Assembly: GCA_016235865.1 (NCBI GenBank) | Contig: JACRIK010000026.1 | Span: 62,001-126,000, forward strand | DNA length: 64,000 nt | Reading direction: 5' to 3' | DNA from: Planctomycetota bacterium | GTDB lineage: Bacteria; Planctomycetota; MHYJ01; JACQXL01 | In this document: piece by piece, positions 44,388 through 52,945 of the stretch | How the letters are laid out: each line of letters begins with the position of its first letter | How positions within the stretch are numbered: the first letter of the stretch is position 1 | Notes under the pieces: model-generated | The model's input: the letters and a program-made list of their open reading frames with translations, nothing else | What the model was told of the DNA's origin: nothing | Database searches by the model: none | Program-made: the position numbers and the translations under genes

Positions 44388-46988
44388 ATGTTAGGTTTTA
44401 TCAGAAAGTTATTCCCGTCCCGGAACGAGCGGCTGGTCAATGCGCTCTCCCGGGTGGTGGAACGGGTGAACAGTTTTGACAGGGTGATGCAGTTACTTTC
44501 CGACGAGCAACTCCGCGCCAAGACCGCGGAATTCCGCCAGCGCCTGAAGGACGGCCTGACCCTGGATGACCTGTTGCCTGAGGCCTTTGCCGTGGTTCGT
44601 GAGGCCAGCAAGCGCACCACCAAGATGCGCCACTTTGACGTCCAGCTTATCGGTGGCATGGTGCTCCATCAAGGCAAGATTGCCGAGATGGCCACCGGCG
44701 AGGGCAAGACCCTGGTGGCTACGCTTCCGGCCTATCTTAATGCGCTGCCCGGCAAGGGCGTGCATATCGTGACCGTCAACGACTATCTGGCCAAGCGCGA
44801 CCGCGAGTGGATGGGTCCGATTTACGAGATGCTCGGCTTAACCGTCGGCGTCATCCAGAACCATATGGACAATCCGGAACGTAAGGCGGCCTATGGCTGC
44901 GACATCACCTATGGCACTAATAACGAATTCGGATTCGACTACCTGCGCGATAATATGAAGGTCAGGTTCGATTCCCAGGTCCAGCGCGGGTATTATTTTG
45001 GCATCGTTGACGAAGTGGACAGCATCCTGATTGACGAGGCCCGGACGCCGCTGATTATTTCCGGTCCGGCTGAGGAATCGACCGACAAATATTACGTGGC
45101 CGAACGGGTGGCCAAGCAGATGAAGAAGGACATTGATTACGCAGTCAAGGAGAAAGAGAATTCGGTTATCCTGACCGAGACCGGCATAGAAAAGGCCCAG
45201 AAGCTGGTTGGCGTGGACACCTTTTATACCGGCCAGAATATGGAATGGCCCCACCATATCGAGCAGGCCTTGCGCGCCAAGGAATTGTATAAAAAGGATA
45301 AGGAATATATCGTCAAGGACAACGAGGTTATTATCGTGGATGAATTCACCGGGCGCTTGATGCCGGGCCGGCGCTGGAGCGACGGGCTGCACCAGGCGGT
45401 CGAGGCGCACGAGAACCTGAAAATCCGCGAGGAGAACCAGACCCTGGCCACCATTACCCTCCAGAACTATTTCCGGATGTATGAGAAACTGTCCGGCATG
45501 ACCGGCACGGCCATCACCGAGGCCATGGAATTCTTTAGCATCTATAAATTAGAAGTGGTGACCATCCCGACCAATAAAACACTGACCCGGCATAGTTATC
45601 CGGATTTGGTCTTCCGGGTGGAGGATGAGAAATTCGAGGCCATTGTTGAGGAGATAGTCCAGACAAGTTCTACCGGACGGCCCATCCTGGTCGGCACTAC
45701 GTCCATTGAGAATTCAGAACGCATTAGCGATATGCTCAAGCGCCGGGGCACCAAGCACGATGTGCTTAATGCCAAACAGCACGAACGCGAGGCCCAGATA
45801 GTGGCCAATGCCGGACAGCGCGGGGCAGTCACCATCGCCACCAACATGGCTGGGAGAGGCACGGATATTGTATTGGGCGAGGGTGTGGCCAAATTGGGAG
45901 GCCTGCATATCCTGGGTACCGAGCGTCACGAGGCGCGCCGGATTGACAACCAGTTACGCGGCCGGGCCGGACGCCAGGGCGACCCGGGCTCGTCACAATT
46001 CATTCTCTCCCTGGAAGACCATATCCTGCGGCTCTTTGCGCCCCAGTGGGTATCCGCACTGCTCCTGAAACTGGGTATGGAAAAGGGACAGCCCATAGCC
46101 AGCCGGCTGGTTTCCAACGCCATAGAAAAGGCCCAGAAACGGATGGAGTCCCACAACTTTGATATCCGCAAGAATCTACTGGATTATGATAAGGTCATGA
46201 ACGAACAGCGCCTGATTGTCTATGGCCAGCGCCAGAAGATACTCAAGGGTGAAAACCTCAAGGAAATGGTTATGGAGATGATTAAGGAATCCATCTACGA
46301 GAAGATAGACAAATTCCTGCCCGAGGATTCCAAGGAGTGGGACTTCCAGGGACTGTCCGACCTGCTAAAGCAGAAAATCGGCGTCAATGTCCCGGCCCCG
46401 GACCTGACTGCCTTGAAGAGCGATATGGAAGGGTTGGAGGAGCGGATAATCAAGGAGGCGGAGAAATCATATACCGAGCGGGAGCAGAAACTGGGCACGG
46501 AATATATGCGTAATGTCGAGCGTTTTATCCTGCTGGAAAAGATAGACGAGCGGTGGAAGAACCATCTCTATGCCATGGATTATTTGCGGAGCGGTATTGG
46601 GCTACGCAGTTATGCCCAGACCGACCCGAAGATGGAATACAAGCGCGAGGGCTACCGGATGTTTGACGAGATGCTGGCCGGCGTCAAGAATGAGGTGACC
46701 GAACTGATATTCAAGGTTCAGCCCATTAAGGAATTGGAAGAGGAGTTGGCCCGGATCTGGAAAATCAGCGACACCTCGCACAAGGAATTAGGCAGTTTTG
46801 AAACGGTCTCCGCCAAAGGCGGATCCGCCTCAGGCGGAAAGCCAGCATCTCCGGATAGCGCCGGGTTACAACCCCCCGTAGAACGACCGAAACCTATCAT
46901 CGGTAGTAGCAAAGAAACCGGACGCAACGACCCGTGTCCTTGTGGAAGTGGAAAGAAGTTCAAGAAGTGCTGCGGAGTAGGAAGATAA
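44388..46988 (+). CDS. secA: Preprotein translocase ATPase SecA
   Basis: This 866-residue motor pushes preproteins through SecYEG. Walker A is [14 protein letters not shown], the DEAD-type motif is [16 protein letters not shown] and the helicase motif VI region is [15 protein letters not shown]. The C-terminal SEC-C zinc motif [16 protein letters not shown] is present. I prefer the ATG at 44388; a GTG six bases earlier is in frame. A palindromic element in the C-terminal linker adds about 12 Gly/Ser/Ala-rich residues, a region where length is normally free. Confidence 0.96.
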   Translation: MLGFIRKLFPSRNERLVNALSRVVERVNSFDRVMQLLSDEQLRAKTAEFRQRLKDGLTLDDLLPEAFAVVREASKRTTKMRHFDVQLIGGMVLHQGKIAEMATGEGKTLVATLPAYLNALPGKGVHIVTVNDYLAKRDREWMGPIYEMLGLTVGVIQNHMDNPERKAAYGCDITYGTNNEFGFDYLRDNMKVRFDSQVQRGYYFGIVDEVDSILIDEARTPLIISGPAEESTDKYYVAERVAKQMKKDIDYAVKEKENSVILTETGIEKAQKLVGVDTFYTGQNMEWPHHIEQALRAKELYKKDKEYIVKDNEVIIVDEFTGRLMPGRRWSDGLHQAVEAHENLKIREENQTLATITLQNYFRMYEKLSGMTGTAITEAMEFFSIYKLEVVTIPTNKTLTRHSYPDLVFRVEDEKFEAIVEEIVQTSSTGRPILVGTTSIENSERISDMLKRRGTKHDVLNAKQHEREAQIVANAGQRGAVTIATNMAGRGTDIVLGEGVAKLGGLHILGTERHEARRIDNQLRGRAGRQGDPGSSQFILSLEDHILRLFAPQWVSALLLKLGMEKGQPIASRLVSNAIEKAQKRMESHNFDIRKNLLDYDKVMNEQRLIVYGQRQKILKGENLKEMVMEMIKESIYEKIDKFLPEDSKEWDFQGLSDLLKQKIGVNVPAPDLTALKSDMEGLEERIIKEAEKSYTEREQKLGTEYMRNVERFILLEKIDERWKNHLYAMDYLRSGIGLRSYAQTDPKMEYKREGYRMFDEMLAGVKNEVTELIFKVQPIKELEEELARIWKISDTSHKELGSFETVSAKGGSASGGKPASPDSAGLQPPVERPKPIIGSSKETGRNDPCPCGSGKKFKKCCGVGR
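46805..46842. repeat. Palindromic element in the secA linker
   Basis: CTCCGCCAAAGGCGGATCCG followed by CCTCAGGCGGA contains two CCGCC/GGCGG stems. It is in frame and encodes a Ser-Ala-Lys-Gly-Gly-rich stretch between the helical scaffold end and the zinc motif. Related in form to the element in nnrE. Confidence 0.6.
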
Positions 46989-47095
46989 TAATCTGATTAA
47001 ACAAATCTATCTATAGCGTAATTCTCTTGCCTTGCCGTGGAAAGGGTGGTAATTAAGCAGGGTATTTCCGGAATTCCAGGATAAAGGAATACAAA

Positions 47096-47650
47096 ATGAC
47101 AAAAGAAGAAGATTTTGCTATTCATACTCTACATTGGGCTGAAATAGAACCTCGATATTATGCCGAGTATACAGGGAAAGATAATAGTCTGTATGCTATC
47201 TGGCCCGCACCTGTTGATGCGGATGCATGTTTTAATAAAGCTGGATTTAACGATTTTTCTGATTTAGATACCAGTAATGAATTTGAAGGGATTCTATCTA
47301 ATTTAGTTCAATCCTTTACAAAACTGGGAACCCCTAGGGTTATTAATAAATATTACCCCTCTCTGTATCATAGGTTTTTTAAAAGAATTGATATAATGGG
47401 TCAGCTTTTAGGTCCAGTATATGACGATAGAATACCGGCGTGTATTGTTGAATTCGGTAATCCTAAAGTCGCAGCAATCAAAACAGAAGCTGGGCACCCT
47501 ATATTATTAGTTACCGTAAAAAAAGATCGGAATGAGTTATTTCAAAGTATACTGATAAAAATAGCTAATGGACGAAATTTAAAGAATACCATATTGAAAT
47601 GGGAGCATATTATTTCGAATTCCGGGGACGCCATACCTAATAAGCCATAA
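47096..47650 (+). CDS. Orphan hypothetical protein
   Basis: The 184-residue product matches no family I know. It has no signal peptide or membrane helix. It is visibly richer in A and T than secA and ruvC around it. It sits in a patch with a transposase remnant and 21-base repeats. These features suggest horizontal acquisition. A GGATAAAGG-type site lies about 10 bases upstream. Bases 46989-47095 show nothing assignable. Confidence 0.6.
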   Translation: MTKEEDFAIHTLHWAEIEPRYYAEYTGKDNSLYAIWPAPVDADACFNKAGFNDFSDLDTSNEFEGILSNLVQSFTKLGTPRVINKYYPSLYHRFFKRIDIMGQLLGPVYDDRIPACIVEFGNPKVAAIKTEAGHPILLVTVKKDRNELFQSILIKIANGRNLKNTILKWEHIISNSGDAIPNKP

Positions 47651-47723
47651 CGAATAATCTTTCCAATCCCTTTGGAGCGAATTGTGGCGCCTTCCTACTG
47701 GGAACCCTGCGGGTTGACGCCAC

Positions 47724-47765
47724 GAGCTGGGAGCGTATGCCTACGAGCCGGGAGCATATGCCTAC
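47724..47765. repeat. 21-bp tandem array E, 2 copies
   Basis: Two adjacent units GAGCTGGGAGCGTATGCCTA plus C and GAGCCGGGAGCATATGCCTA plus C, 21 bases each. It lies in the 47651-47901 gap, which otherwise holds only the region upstream of the transposase remnant. Confidence 0.7.
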
Positions 47766-47901
47766 GGGTTGTAGACTGGTGCGTGGGACACATTAGACCG
47801 GGCAAATTCTGGGGACACAGAGCTTGTCCAAAAACCAGTTCTATCTTTCTATGTAAATCATATATTTTTGTTATGATGAGGTCAAGGAAGGAGATTAAAT
47901 C

Positions 47902-48162
47902 ATGCCAACACGTCCTTATGACCAGAATCAGCAATTCCTGTTACCGCCTCGCCTTGATGAATGGATAAATAAAGATACTCCGGCTCGTATATTTTCAGAG
48001 ATAATAGACCAATTAGATATATCCGGATTCCAGGAGATTAAAATGGAGGGCCGTCCGCGATTTAATACCAAAATGATGCTGAAAATACTTATCTGGGGCT
48101 ATGCTAATGGTATCCGGGCCAGCCGTAAGATAGCCAAGAAAGTTCATTCTTGGTTCTGGTGA
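47902..48162 (+). pseudogene. Truncated IS1182-like transposase (N-terminal domain only)
   Basis: An AAGGAAGGAG ribosome site precedes an 86-residue frame that begins MPTRPYDQNQQFLLPPRLDE. It includes RFNTKMMLKILIWGYANGIR, the N-terminal domain of IS1182-type transposases, and then stops. The catalytic DDE part, about 350 residues, is absent downstream, so this is an insertion-sequence relic. Flanking bases GCTTGTCCAAAAAC (47822-47835) may be the old left end; no matching right end was found. Confidence 0.7.
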
Positions 48163-48288
48163 CACACACCTTCGGAGGTAAGCATTTAAATCACTGCGTT
48201 CTAAGGCGCTGTTTTTCTAATCCGGCAGGACATACCTGATTAATATTCTGGCTCCACGAAAAACCTGCACAATACCGCTGGTGGGAAA

Positions 48289-48414
48289 GAAATCCGCCAT
48301 ATTGGGGAGGAAATCCGCTTGAGCGGGGAAGAAATCCGCTTGAGCGGGAAAGAAATCCGCTTTAGCGGAGAAGAAATCCGCCTTGGCGGGGAAGGTTTCC
48401 GCCTGAGGGATGAA
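48289..48414. repeat. 21-bp tandem array F, 6 copies
   Basis: Units start at 48289, 48310, 48331, 48352, 48373 and 48394 with consensus GAAATCCGCTTGAGCGGGAA plus A. Each has a CCGC-TTGA-GCGG hairpin, and compensating changes keep it (CCGCTTTAGCGG, CCGCCTTGGCGG). The last unit changes into the GGGATGAA phrase of array G. Bases 48163-48288 hold nothing I can name. Confidence 0.88.
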
Positions 48415-48482
48415 CGGTGTACCCGGTGCGCTCCAGCCGCCGGCTGGATGCTCCCGACCAGTGCTTCGCACAGGGCAGACCG

Positions 48483-48738
48483 AGGGATGAAAGATTCATC
48501 CCCAAGGATGAATGCTGGGACTGAGGGATGACTGTTTCAGCCCAAGGGATGAAAGATTCAGCCCCAGGGATGAAAGGTTCAGTCCCAGAGATGAAGGATT
48601 CAGCCCAAGGGATGAAAGGTTCATCCCCAAGGATGAGCGCTTGGACTGAGGGATGAACGGTTCAGTCCCAGGGATGAAAGGTTCAGACCCAGGGATGAAA
48701 GATTCAGCCCCAGGGATGAAAGTTTCCGCCCCAAGGGA
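48483..48738. repeat. 21-bp tandem array G, about 12 copies
   Basis: About twelve 21-base units, consensus GGGATGAAAGGTTCAGTCCC plus A, more diverged than arrays A to C. The unit is a near-perfect dyad (GGGAtGAA ... TTCagTCCC). Two units near 48504 and 48630 carry the variant GATGAATGCTGGGACTGA / GATGAGCGCTTGGACTGA, a higher-order repeat about 126 bases apart. Confidence 0.85.
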
Positions 48739-48779
48739 TATTTATTCGCATAACGCCTTAACTTTAATAACTACAGCAA

Positions 48780-48952
48780 ATATTGATAGAATCCCCCTTC
48801 CCGATGGGGTGGGGTAAACTCCGAACCATGCCAGAGGTAACAACAACCCCCCGGCCCCCTTTTCTGGCGCTAAAGACGCCATGGCGCTTCGGAGCCATAA
48901 GGGGGAGTAATAGAGGCATTCCCTCCGTACGGAGGGATTAAAGGGGTTGTCC
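48780..48952. repeat. Palindromic intergenic repeat cluster before ruvC
   Basis: AATCCCCCTTCC / GGGGGAG-type inverted sequences, a GGCGCTAAAGACGCCATGGC cluster like that at 14301-14335, and CCCTCCGTACGGAGGG (a perfect palindrome near 48923-48938). No gene is supported here. Confidence 0.55.
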
Positions 48953-49447
48953 CTACCCAATCCTATGGGTATGGCAAATGGCAATAGCCAGGGCATCTGA
49001 GGCGTCGTAGGGTTTGGGGATTTTGTCTAAGGACAGGATGTTCTTGACCATTTCAGCCACTTGGACCTTGTCAGCCCGGCCGTTGCCGGTGACGCTTTTC
49101 TTGACCTCAGCCGGTGAATATTCATAGACCGGGGTGCTGGTGGCGGCGGCCGCCAGCAGTGCCACTCCGCGTGCTTCGCCTATCTTGATTGTGGCCTGAG
49201 CATCCATAGAGAAGAACACGGTCTCTATGGCCATCTGGTCCGGCTGGAATTCCTTGATTATCTTGAGGATTTGCTGGTAACTGCGCAGCAGGCGGGTGGA
49301 TAGGGTGGTGGCGTCGCACTTGGAATCTTTGGGCAGGGCGTCCTGGGTCTTGATGACCCCGTAGGTGATGACCTTTATTTTAGGTTCGGTGGAGACGATG
49401 CCGTAGCCGATGATGCGCGTGCCGGGGTCAATGCCGAGAATTAGCAT
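48953..49447 (-). CDS. ruvC: Crossover junction endodeoxyribonuclease RuvC
   Basis: The 164-residue Holliday-junction resolvase begins LILGIDPGTRIIGYGIV with the first catalytic Asp, has the second acidic site in MAIETVFFSMDAQATIK, and ends with YDASDALAIAICHTH carrying the last two Asp residues. Length is normal. ruvA and ruvB are not adjacent. It lies downstream of the flx-hdr operon on the same strand, separated by a repeat. Confidence 0.94.
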   Translation of the reverse strand: MLILGIDPGTRIIGYGIVSTEPKIKVITYGVIKTQDALPKDSKCDATTLSTRLLRSYQQILKIIKEFQPDQMAIETVFFSMDAQATIKIGEARGVALLAAAATSTPVYEYSPAEVKKSVTGNGRADKVQVAEMVKNILSLDKIPKPYDASDALAIAICHTHRIG

Positions 49448-49451
49448 AGAT

Positions 49452-49540
49452 TATAACTAAAGAACTAATAAACTGAAGGACTCTTACAGGGTAAACTCCA
49501 GAACAATAAGTTTTTTAGTTCTTCAGTCCTTTCGTTCTTT
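49452..49540. repeat. Interspersed repeat 5' of ruvC
   Basis: It opens with AACTAAAGAACTAATAAACT and closes with AGTTCTTCAGTCCTTTCGTT plus CTTTAGT, which are partly complementary. It matches the sites upstream of fusA and mutS and fills the gap between flxA and ruvC. Confidence 0.7.
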
Positions 49541-50372
49541 AGTATTCGGCGGGTAGCTCTTTCATCTGCGCGGCGCTGAAGACCGGGCCTTCCTTACAGA
49601 CATAGACCGAGCCCACATTGCACCGGCCGCATTTGCCCAGCCCGCACTTCATCCGGTTTTCCAAAGTAGTATAAATATTCTCCGGCCCAAAACCCAGTTT
49701 ATCCAGGACCGGCAGTGTAAACTTTATCATGATAGGCGGCCCGCAGATTAGTGCTACGCCATTGGAGCTATTCGGATTGGCCTGTTCCAATATCACCGGC
49801 ACTAAGCCGACCTTGCCGGTCCAGTCTTTTGTTTCACCGCCCGGGTCAACGGCCTGAACCACTGTGGTATCCGGATATTTAGCCCATTCAGGCAGTTCGC
49901 GTTTATAAACCAAATCAGCCACGGTCCGGGCGCCGTAGACAATGGTAATCTTGCCGAATTGTTGCCGCAGGTCCAGGCAGTTCCAGATGACCGAACGGAT
50001 AGGCGCCAGGCCGATGCCGCCGGCGATAAAGACGATGTCCTTGCCCTGGAATTTATCCAGCGGGAAGGAGTTGCCGTAGGGGCCGCGGAATCCGATGGTG
50101 TCGCCGACCTCTGAATTAAACAGCGCCTTGGTCACCCGGCCGGACTTGCGGAAACAACATTCAATATAACCCTGTTTGGTCGGGGCTGAGGCAATACAGA
50201 AGGTGGATTCACCCTCGCCGAATGCCGAATACAGGCCGAATTGCCCGGCCTTGAAGGCAAACGCCTTGGCCACTGCCTCGTCCTGGAAGAGGAGTTTCAT
50301 GGTCTTGGTGTCGTAGGTTTCTTCGATTATCTCGGCCACGGTCATTAAATAGGGGGTATAGATATTAGTCAT
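49539..50372 (-). CDS. flxA: FlxA-like FAD/NAD(P)-binding oxidoreductase
   Basis: The 277-residue cytoplasmic subunit is of the sulfhydrogenase-gamma / dihydroorotate dehydrogenase electron-transfer type. FAD-binding residues are in FGLYSAFGEGESTFCIASAP, and NAD(P) binding is indicated by FIAGGIGLAPIRSVI. A [2Fe-2S]-type Cys set occurs in MKCGLGKCGRCNVGSVYVC. In Flx-Hdr complexes this subunit takes electrons from NADH and passes them to the Hdr part. It is the last gene of the operon, 6 bases after the HEAT membrane gene. Confidence 0.85.
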   Translation of the reverse strand: MTNIYTPYLMTVAEIIEETYDTKTMKLLFQDEAVAKAFAFKAGQFGLYSAFGEGESTFCIASAPTKQGYIECCFRKSGRVTKALFNSEVGDTIGFRGPYGNSFPLDKFQGKDIVFIAGGIGLAPIRSVIWNCLDLRQQFGKITIVYGARTVADLVYKRELPEWAKYPDTTVVQAVDPGGETKDWTGKVGLVPVILEQANPNSSNGVALICGPPIMIKFTLPVLDKLGFGPENIYTTLENRMKCGLGKCGRCNVGSVYVCKEGPVFSAAQMKELPAEY

Positions 50373-50378
50373 AGTATA

Positions 50379-51401
50379 TTACTCTGATTTCTGAGATTTC
50401 CATTTATTAAAGGTTTCTATTGCCTGATTCCTGACCCACGAATCGCCATCATTGATTAATTTCTCTATTTCCTGGGTATATTCTCTGGCATCAAGTTTAT
50501 CAAGCGCCCTGATGGCTTGGATACGGGTTAAGTAATTATCATCCTTAAGAAGTTTCGCTATGTCTTTAGTGTATTGTTTTGCTCCATATTTGGCTAACAT
50601 CTCGGCAACGTCACCACGAATATGGGGATAAGAGTTGTCATCACTAAGTAGTTTTGCGATAGTATCAATATAGGTTTCAACAACCCCAAACTTATCAAGT
50701 GCTTTAATAACTTCCTTGCGAACAGAAAGGTCTTTATCGTTAAGACATTTAGCAATCTCAGGGGCAAATTTCTTATTCTCAGGATTCTTTGCTAATAAAC
50801 GTATAGCGCGCTCCTTAGCCCATCCATCTAATTCATCAAGCGATTTAACCAATTTATCAGGATATTGGGCAATTATGGGAGCAGCAGGGGATGATGGCTG
50901 GCCGTTTTTGAATTGTAATAAGAGACCTTCATAAGTGCGTAAATAGACGAAGAGAGATATTCCGACACTGATAATCAAAAATATGGTTATACTGTGTAAC
51001 CAGATGAATATATGACCTTTTTTATGCGGAGATTTGGTTGTATACCACCTTATTATCTGTTTTATCAGATACCACCCCCAGATAAAAGAGAGGGCTAATC
51101 CGGAAGCAAAAAAACTTCCACAAGTCAGTATAGAGATTAGAATACAAAGGAGAAAGAGAATCCATCCTTTTCGTATGTCGCGACTCTCAGGATAGGCTGT
51201 GTAAACTCCTTCACCAGTATCCGATTTGTGGATAAATATTCTTGATACGGTCAGGGTAAGAAGCCATAAGAGGTAAAGTGGCACTACAAGTATTGCAAAT
51301 GGGAAATACCACACAACTTGTTCATCAATACACATACCGCAGGCATAAACCGGTGAAGAGATGCCTAATATAAATAAGATAGATAAGAGATATTTAAGCA
51401 T
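50379..51401 (-). CDS. HEAT-repeat membrane protein inside the flx operon
   Basis: The 340-residue protein has a signal-like N-terminal segment, then three or four membrane helices (within about residues 28-155, such as FPFAILVVPLYLLWLL). A cytoplasmic or periplasmic tail of about five HEAT/PBS-type repeats follows (around VRKEVIKALDKFGVVETYI and TRIQAIRALDKLD). It is translationally coupled to flxB by a one-base overlap (TAATG type). It is not part of described Flx-Hdr clusters, so its job is open; HEAT tails usually bind proteins. It is richer in A+T than its neighbours. Confidence 0.65.
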   Translation of the reverse strand: MLKYLLSILFILGISSPVYACGMCIDEQVVWYFPFAILVVPLYLLWLLTLTVSRIFIHKSDTGEGVYTAYPESRDIRKGWILFLLCILISILTCGSFFASGLALSFIWGWYLIKQIIRWYTTKSPHKKGHIFIWLHSITIFLIISVGISLFVYLRTYEGLLLQFKNGQPSSPAAPIIAQYPDKLVKSLDELDGWAKERAIRLLAKNPENKKFAPEIAKCLNDKDLSVRKEVIKALDKFGVVETYIDTIAKLLSDDNSYPHIRGDVAEMLAKYGAKQYTKDIAKLLKDDNYLTRIQAIRALDKLDAREYTQEIEKLINDGDSWVRNQAIETFNKWKSQKSE

Positions 51402-52423
51402 TATTTACTCTGTGTGCTCTGTGCCTCTGTGGCTAATTTATTTATCTGTATTAACACGTTCAGTAAGCTCATATCAGCCGGGCAGTGGCGGACACACCGC
51501 CCGCAACCGACACAGAGCGTCCGGTCGAATTTATCGGGATAATAATTGAATTTGTGTTCGATGCGCTGCCGGAATCGCTTTGACTGCATATCGCGCGGGT
51601 TATGGCCCGAGGCGTGGACCGTGAACATGCCAAACTGGCAGGCATCCCAGTTCTTGCAGCGCTGGCCACCCTTGGGCGTGCCTTCGTCAATGATATCAAA
51701 GCAGTGGCAGGTCGGGCAGAGATAGGTGCAGGCACCGCAGCCGATGCAGGGCAGGGTGATTTTGGCCCAGATCGGATGCTCGAAGTTCTTGGCCAGCCAG
51801 GGCTTAATTTTGGACAGGTCGAACTTCTGGTCCGGCCCTTTGTATTCGATAGGAGTTTCGTTAGTATCAGTAAAGAGTGTTTTATATTGGTTAGCCAGAT
51901 TCTTGCCTTTATCGCTGATGGGTTTAACCAGATAGTTTCCTTTGGTAGTTTTCTGTAGAAAGATATCGCTGCCTTCGGTGGTCTGGGGCGTGATACCCAC
52001 GCTGGTGCAGAAGCAGAATTCGTCGCACTTCTCGCAGGCCAAGGTGATGATAATATTCTTCTGGCGGCGCTTGAGATAGAATTCGTCGTTATAGTCCCAG
52101 GTAAAGACCTTGTCCATAATCGGATAGGAGACGGCCTCGCAGGGCCGCATGCCGAACAGGATTAGTTCCTTGGGTTCGGGCGGCTCGGTTATGCTAATCT
52201 TGCCTTTTTTAGGGAATGAATAGTTCAGAATCGGCTCGCTGTCCGCGAAGAAGTATTCCTTGGTGGATTTGGTCGGGAAGGGCATGTCCAGATTGACTTC
52301 GGCAAATGAGGTGATGGCCTTATAGGCCGAATCCTTGCCTTCTTTTACCGGGGCAATAACAGTTCGCTTGTCCTTTATCAGCGCTTCAATTAACGCCTTC
52401 AGATTATTCTGGCTTATCAACAT
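51401..52423 (-). CDS. flxB: FlxB-like iron-sulphur subunit (sulfhydrogenase-beta type)
   Basis: The 340-residue protein has an N-terminal Cys-containing region (LACEKCDEFCFC) and two C-terminal [4Fe-4S] motifs, CIGCGACTYLCPTCHC and CVGCGRCVRHCP. This matches the AsrA/HydB type that transfers electrons between FlxA and the Hdr side. The last residues LATEAQSTQSK are encoded by a CTCTGTG-type repeat phrase that also occurs near 9108-9131, so the tail is probably repeat-derived. The stop overlaps the HEAT gene start. Confidence 0.82.
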   Translation of the reverse strand: MLISQNNLKALIEALIKDKRTVIAPVKEGKDSAYKAITSFAEVNLDMPFPTKSTKEYFFADSEPILNYSFPKKGKISITEPPEPKELILFGMRPCEAVSYPIMDKVFTWDYNDEFYLKRRQKNIIITLACEKCDEFCFCTSVGITPQTTEGSDIFLQKTTKGNYLVKPISDKGKNLANQYKTLFTDTNETPIEYKGPDQKFDLSKIKPWLAKNFEHPIWAKITLPCIGCGACTYLCPTCHCFDIIDEGTPKGGQRCKNWDACQFGMFTVHASGHNPRDMQSKRFRQRIEHKFNYYPDKFDRTLCVGCGRCVRHCPADMSLLNVLIQINKLATEAQSTQSK

Positions 52424-52429
52424 ATTTGC

Positions 52430-52945
52430 TTATTCGCTAAATCCGGCCACCCAATGGCCGACATAATGGGTTATGATTATCACGGCGATTACTATGACCA
52501 GATGTTCGAATACCACCTGGCTGATTTTGTTGCCTTGTTTGTGGGCCATCCTGATGCTGACGGTCAATATCAGGAACAGCCCCCAGGCAATGGCTACGAC
52601 AATGGCGATGGGGAATTCGGCCGCGACCACCGGAATATGTATCGTGCTGGAGAACTCCCATAACAGGACCGGGATGGTAAATGTCAGCGCCACGACAAAC
52701 TTGGCGACAAAGGTGGAGACCGTGGCCATCCAGATTTCCGCGGTGGTATGTTTGTTCTCCGCTTCCTCGGAGATATGGATGCCCAGGGCGTCCGAAAAAG
52801 CGTCGGCAATGGCAATGGTGATGATGCCGCCTAAGACCGCCCATTTGGAATGGGTGCCGGAATGCAGTCCGACCATCAGACCCAGGGTGGTAATTACGCC
52901 TGAGGTAGAGCCGAAACTAAAACCGGTGGTTAGAGCATGGTTCAT
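52430..52945 (-). CDS. VIT1/CCC1-like membrane protein inside the flx operon
   Basis: The 171-residue protein has five hydrophobic segments. The start FSFGSTSGVITTLGLMVGL and IADAFSDALGIHISEEAE recall the VIT1/CCC1 family of iron or manganese transporters, including the Glu-rich loop after the second helix. It overlaps flxC by 4 bases and lies 6 bases before flxB. A metal transporter embedded between redox subunits is unexpected. It could supply iron for cluster assembly or be a membrane anchor; both are speculative. Confidence 0.62.
   Translation of the reverse strand: MNHALTTGFSFGSTSGVITTLGLMVGLHSGTHSKWAVLGGIITIAIADAFSDALGIHISEEAENKHTTAEIWMATVSTFVAKFVVALTFTIPVLLWEFSSTIHIPVVAAEFPIAIVVAIAWGLFLILTVSIRMAHKQGNKISQVVFEHLVIVIAVIIITHYVGHWVAGFSE

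Noticed and set aside
13527-48738. CRISPR arrays
   Set aside because: Units are directly adjacent with no unique spacers, and no cas genes are in the window.
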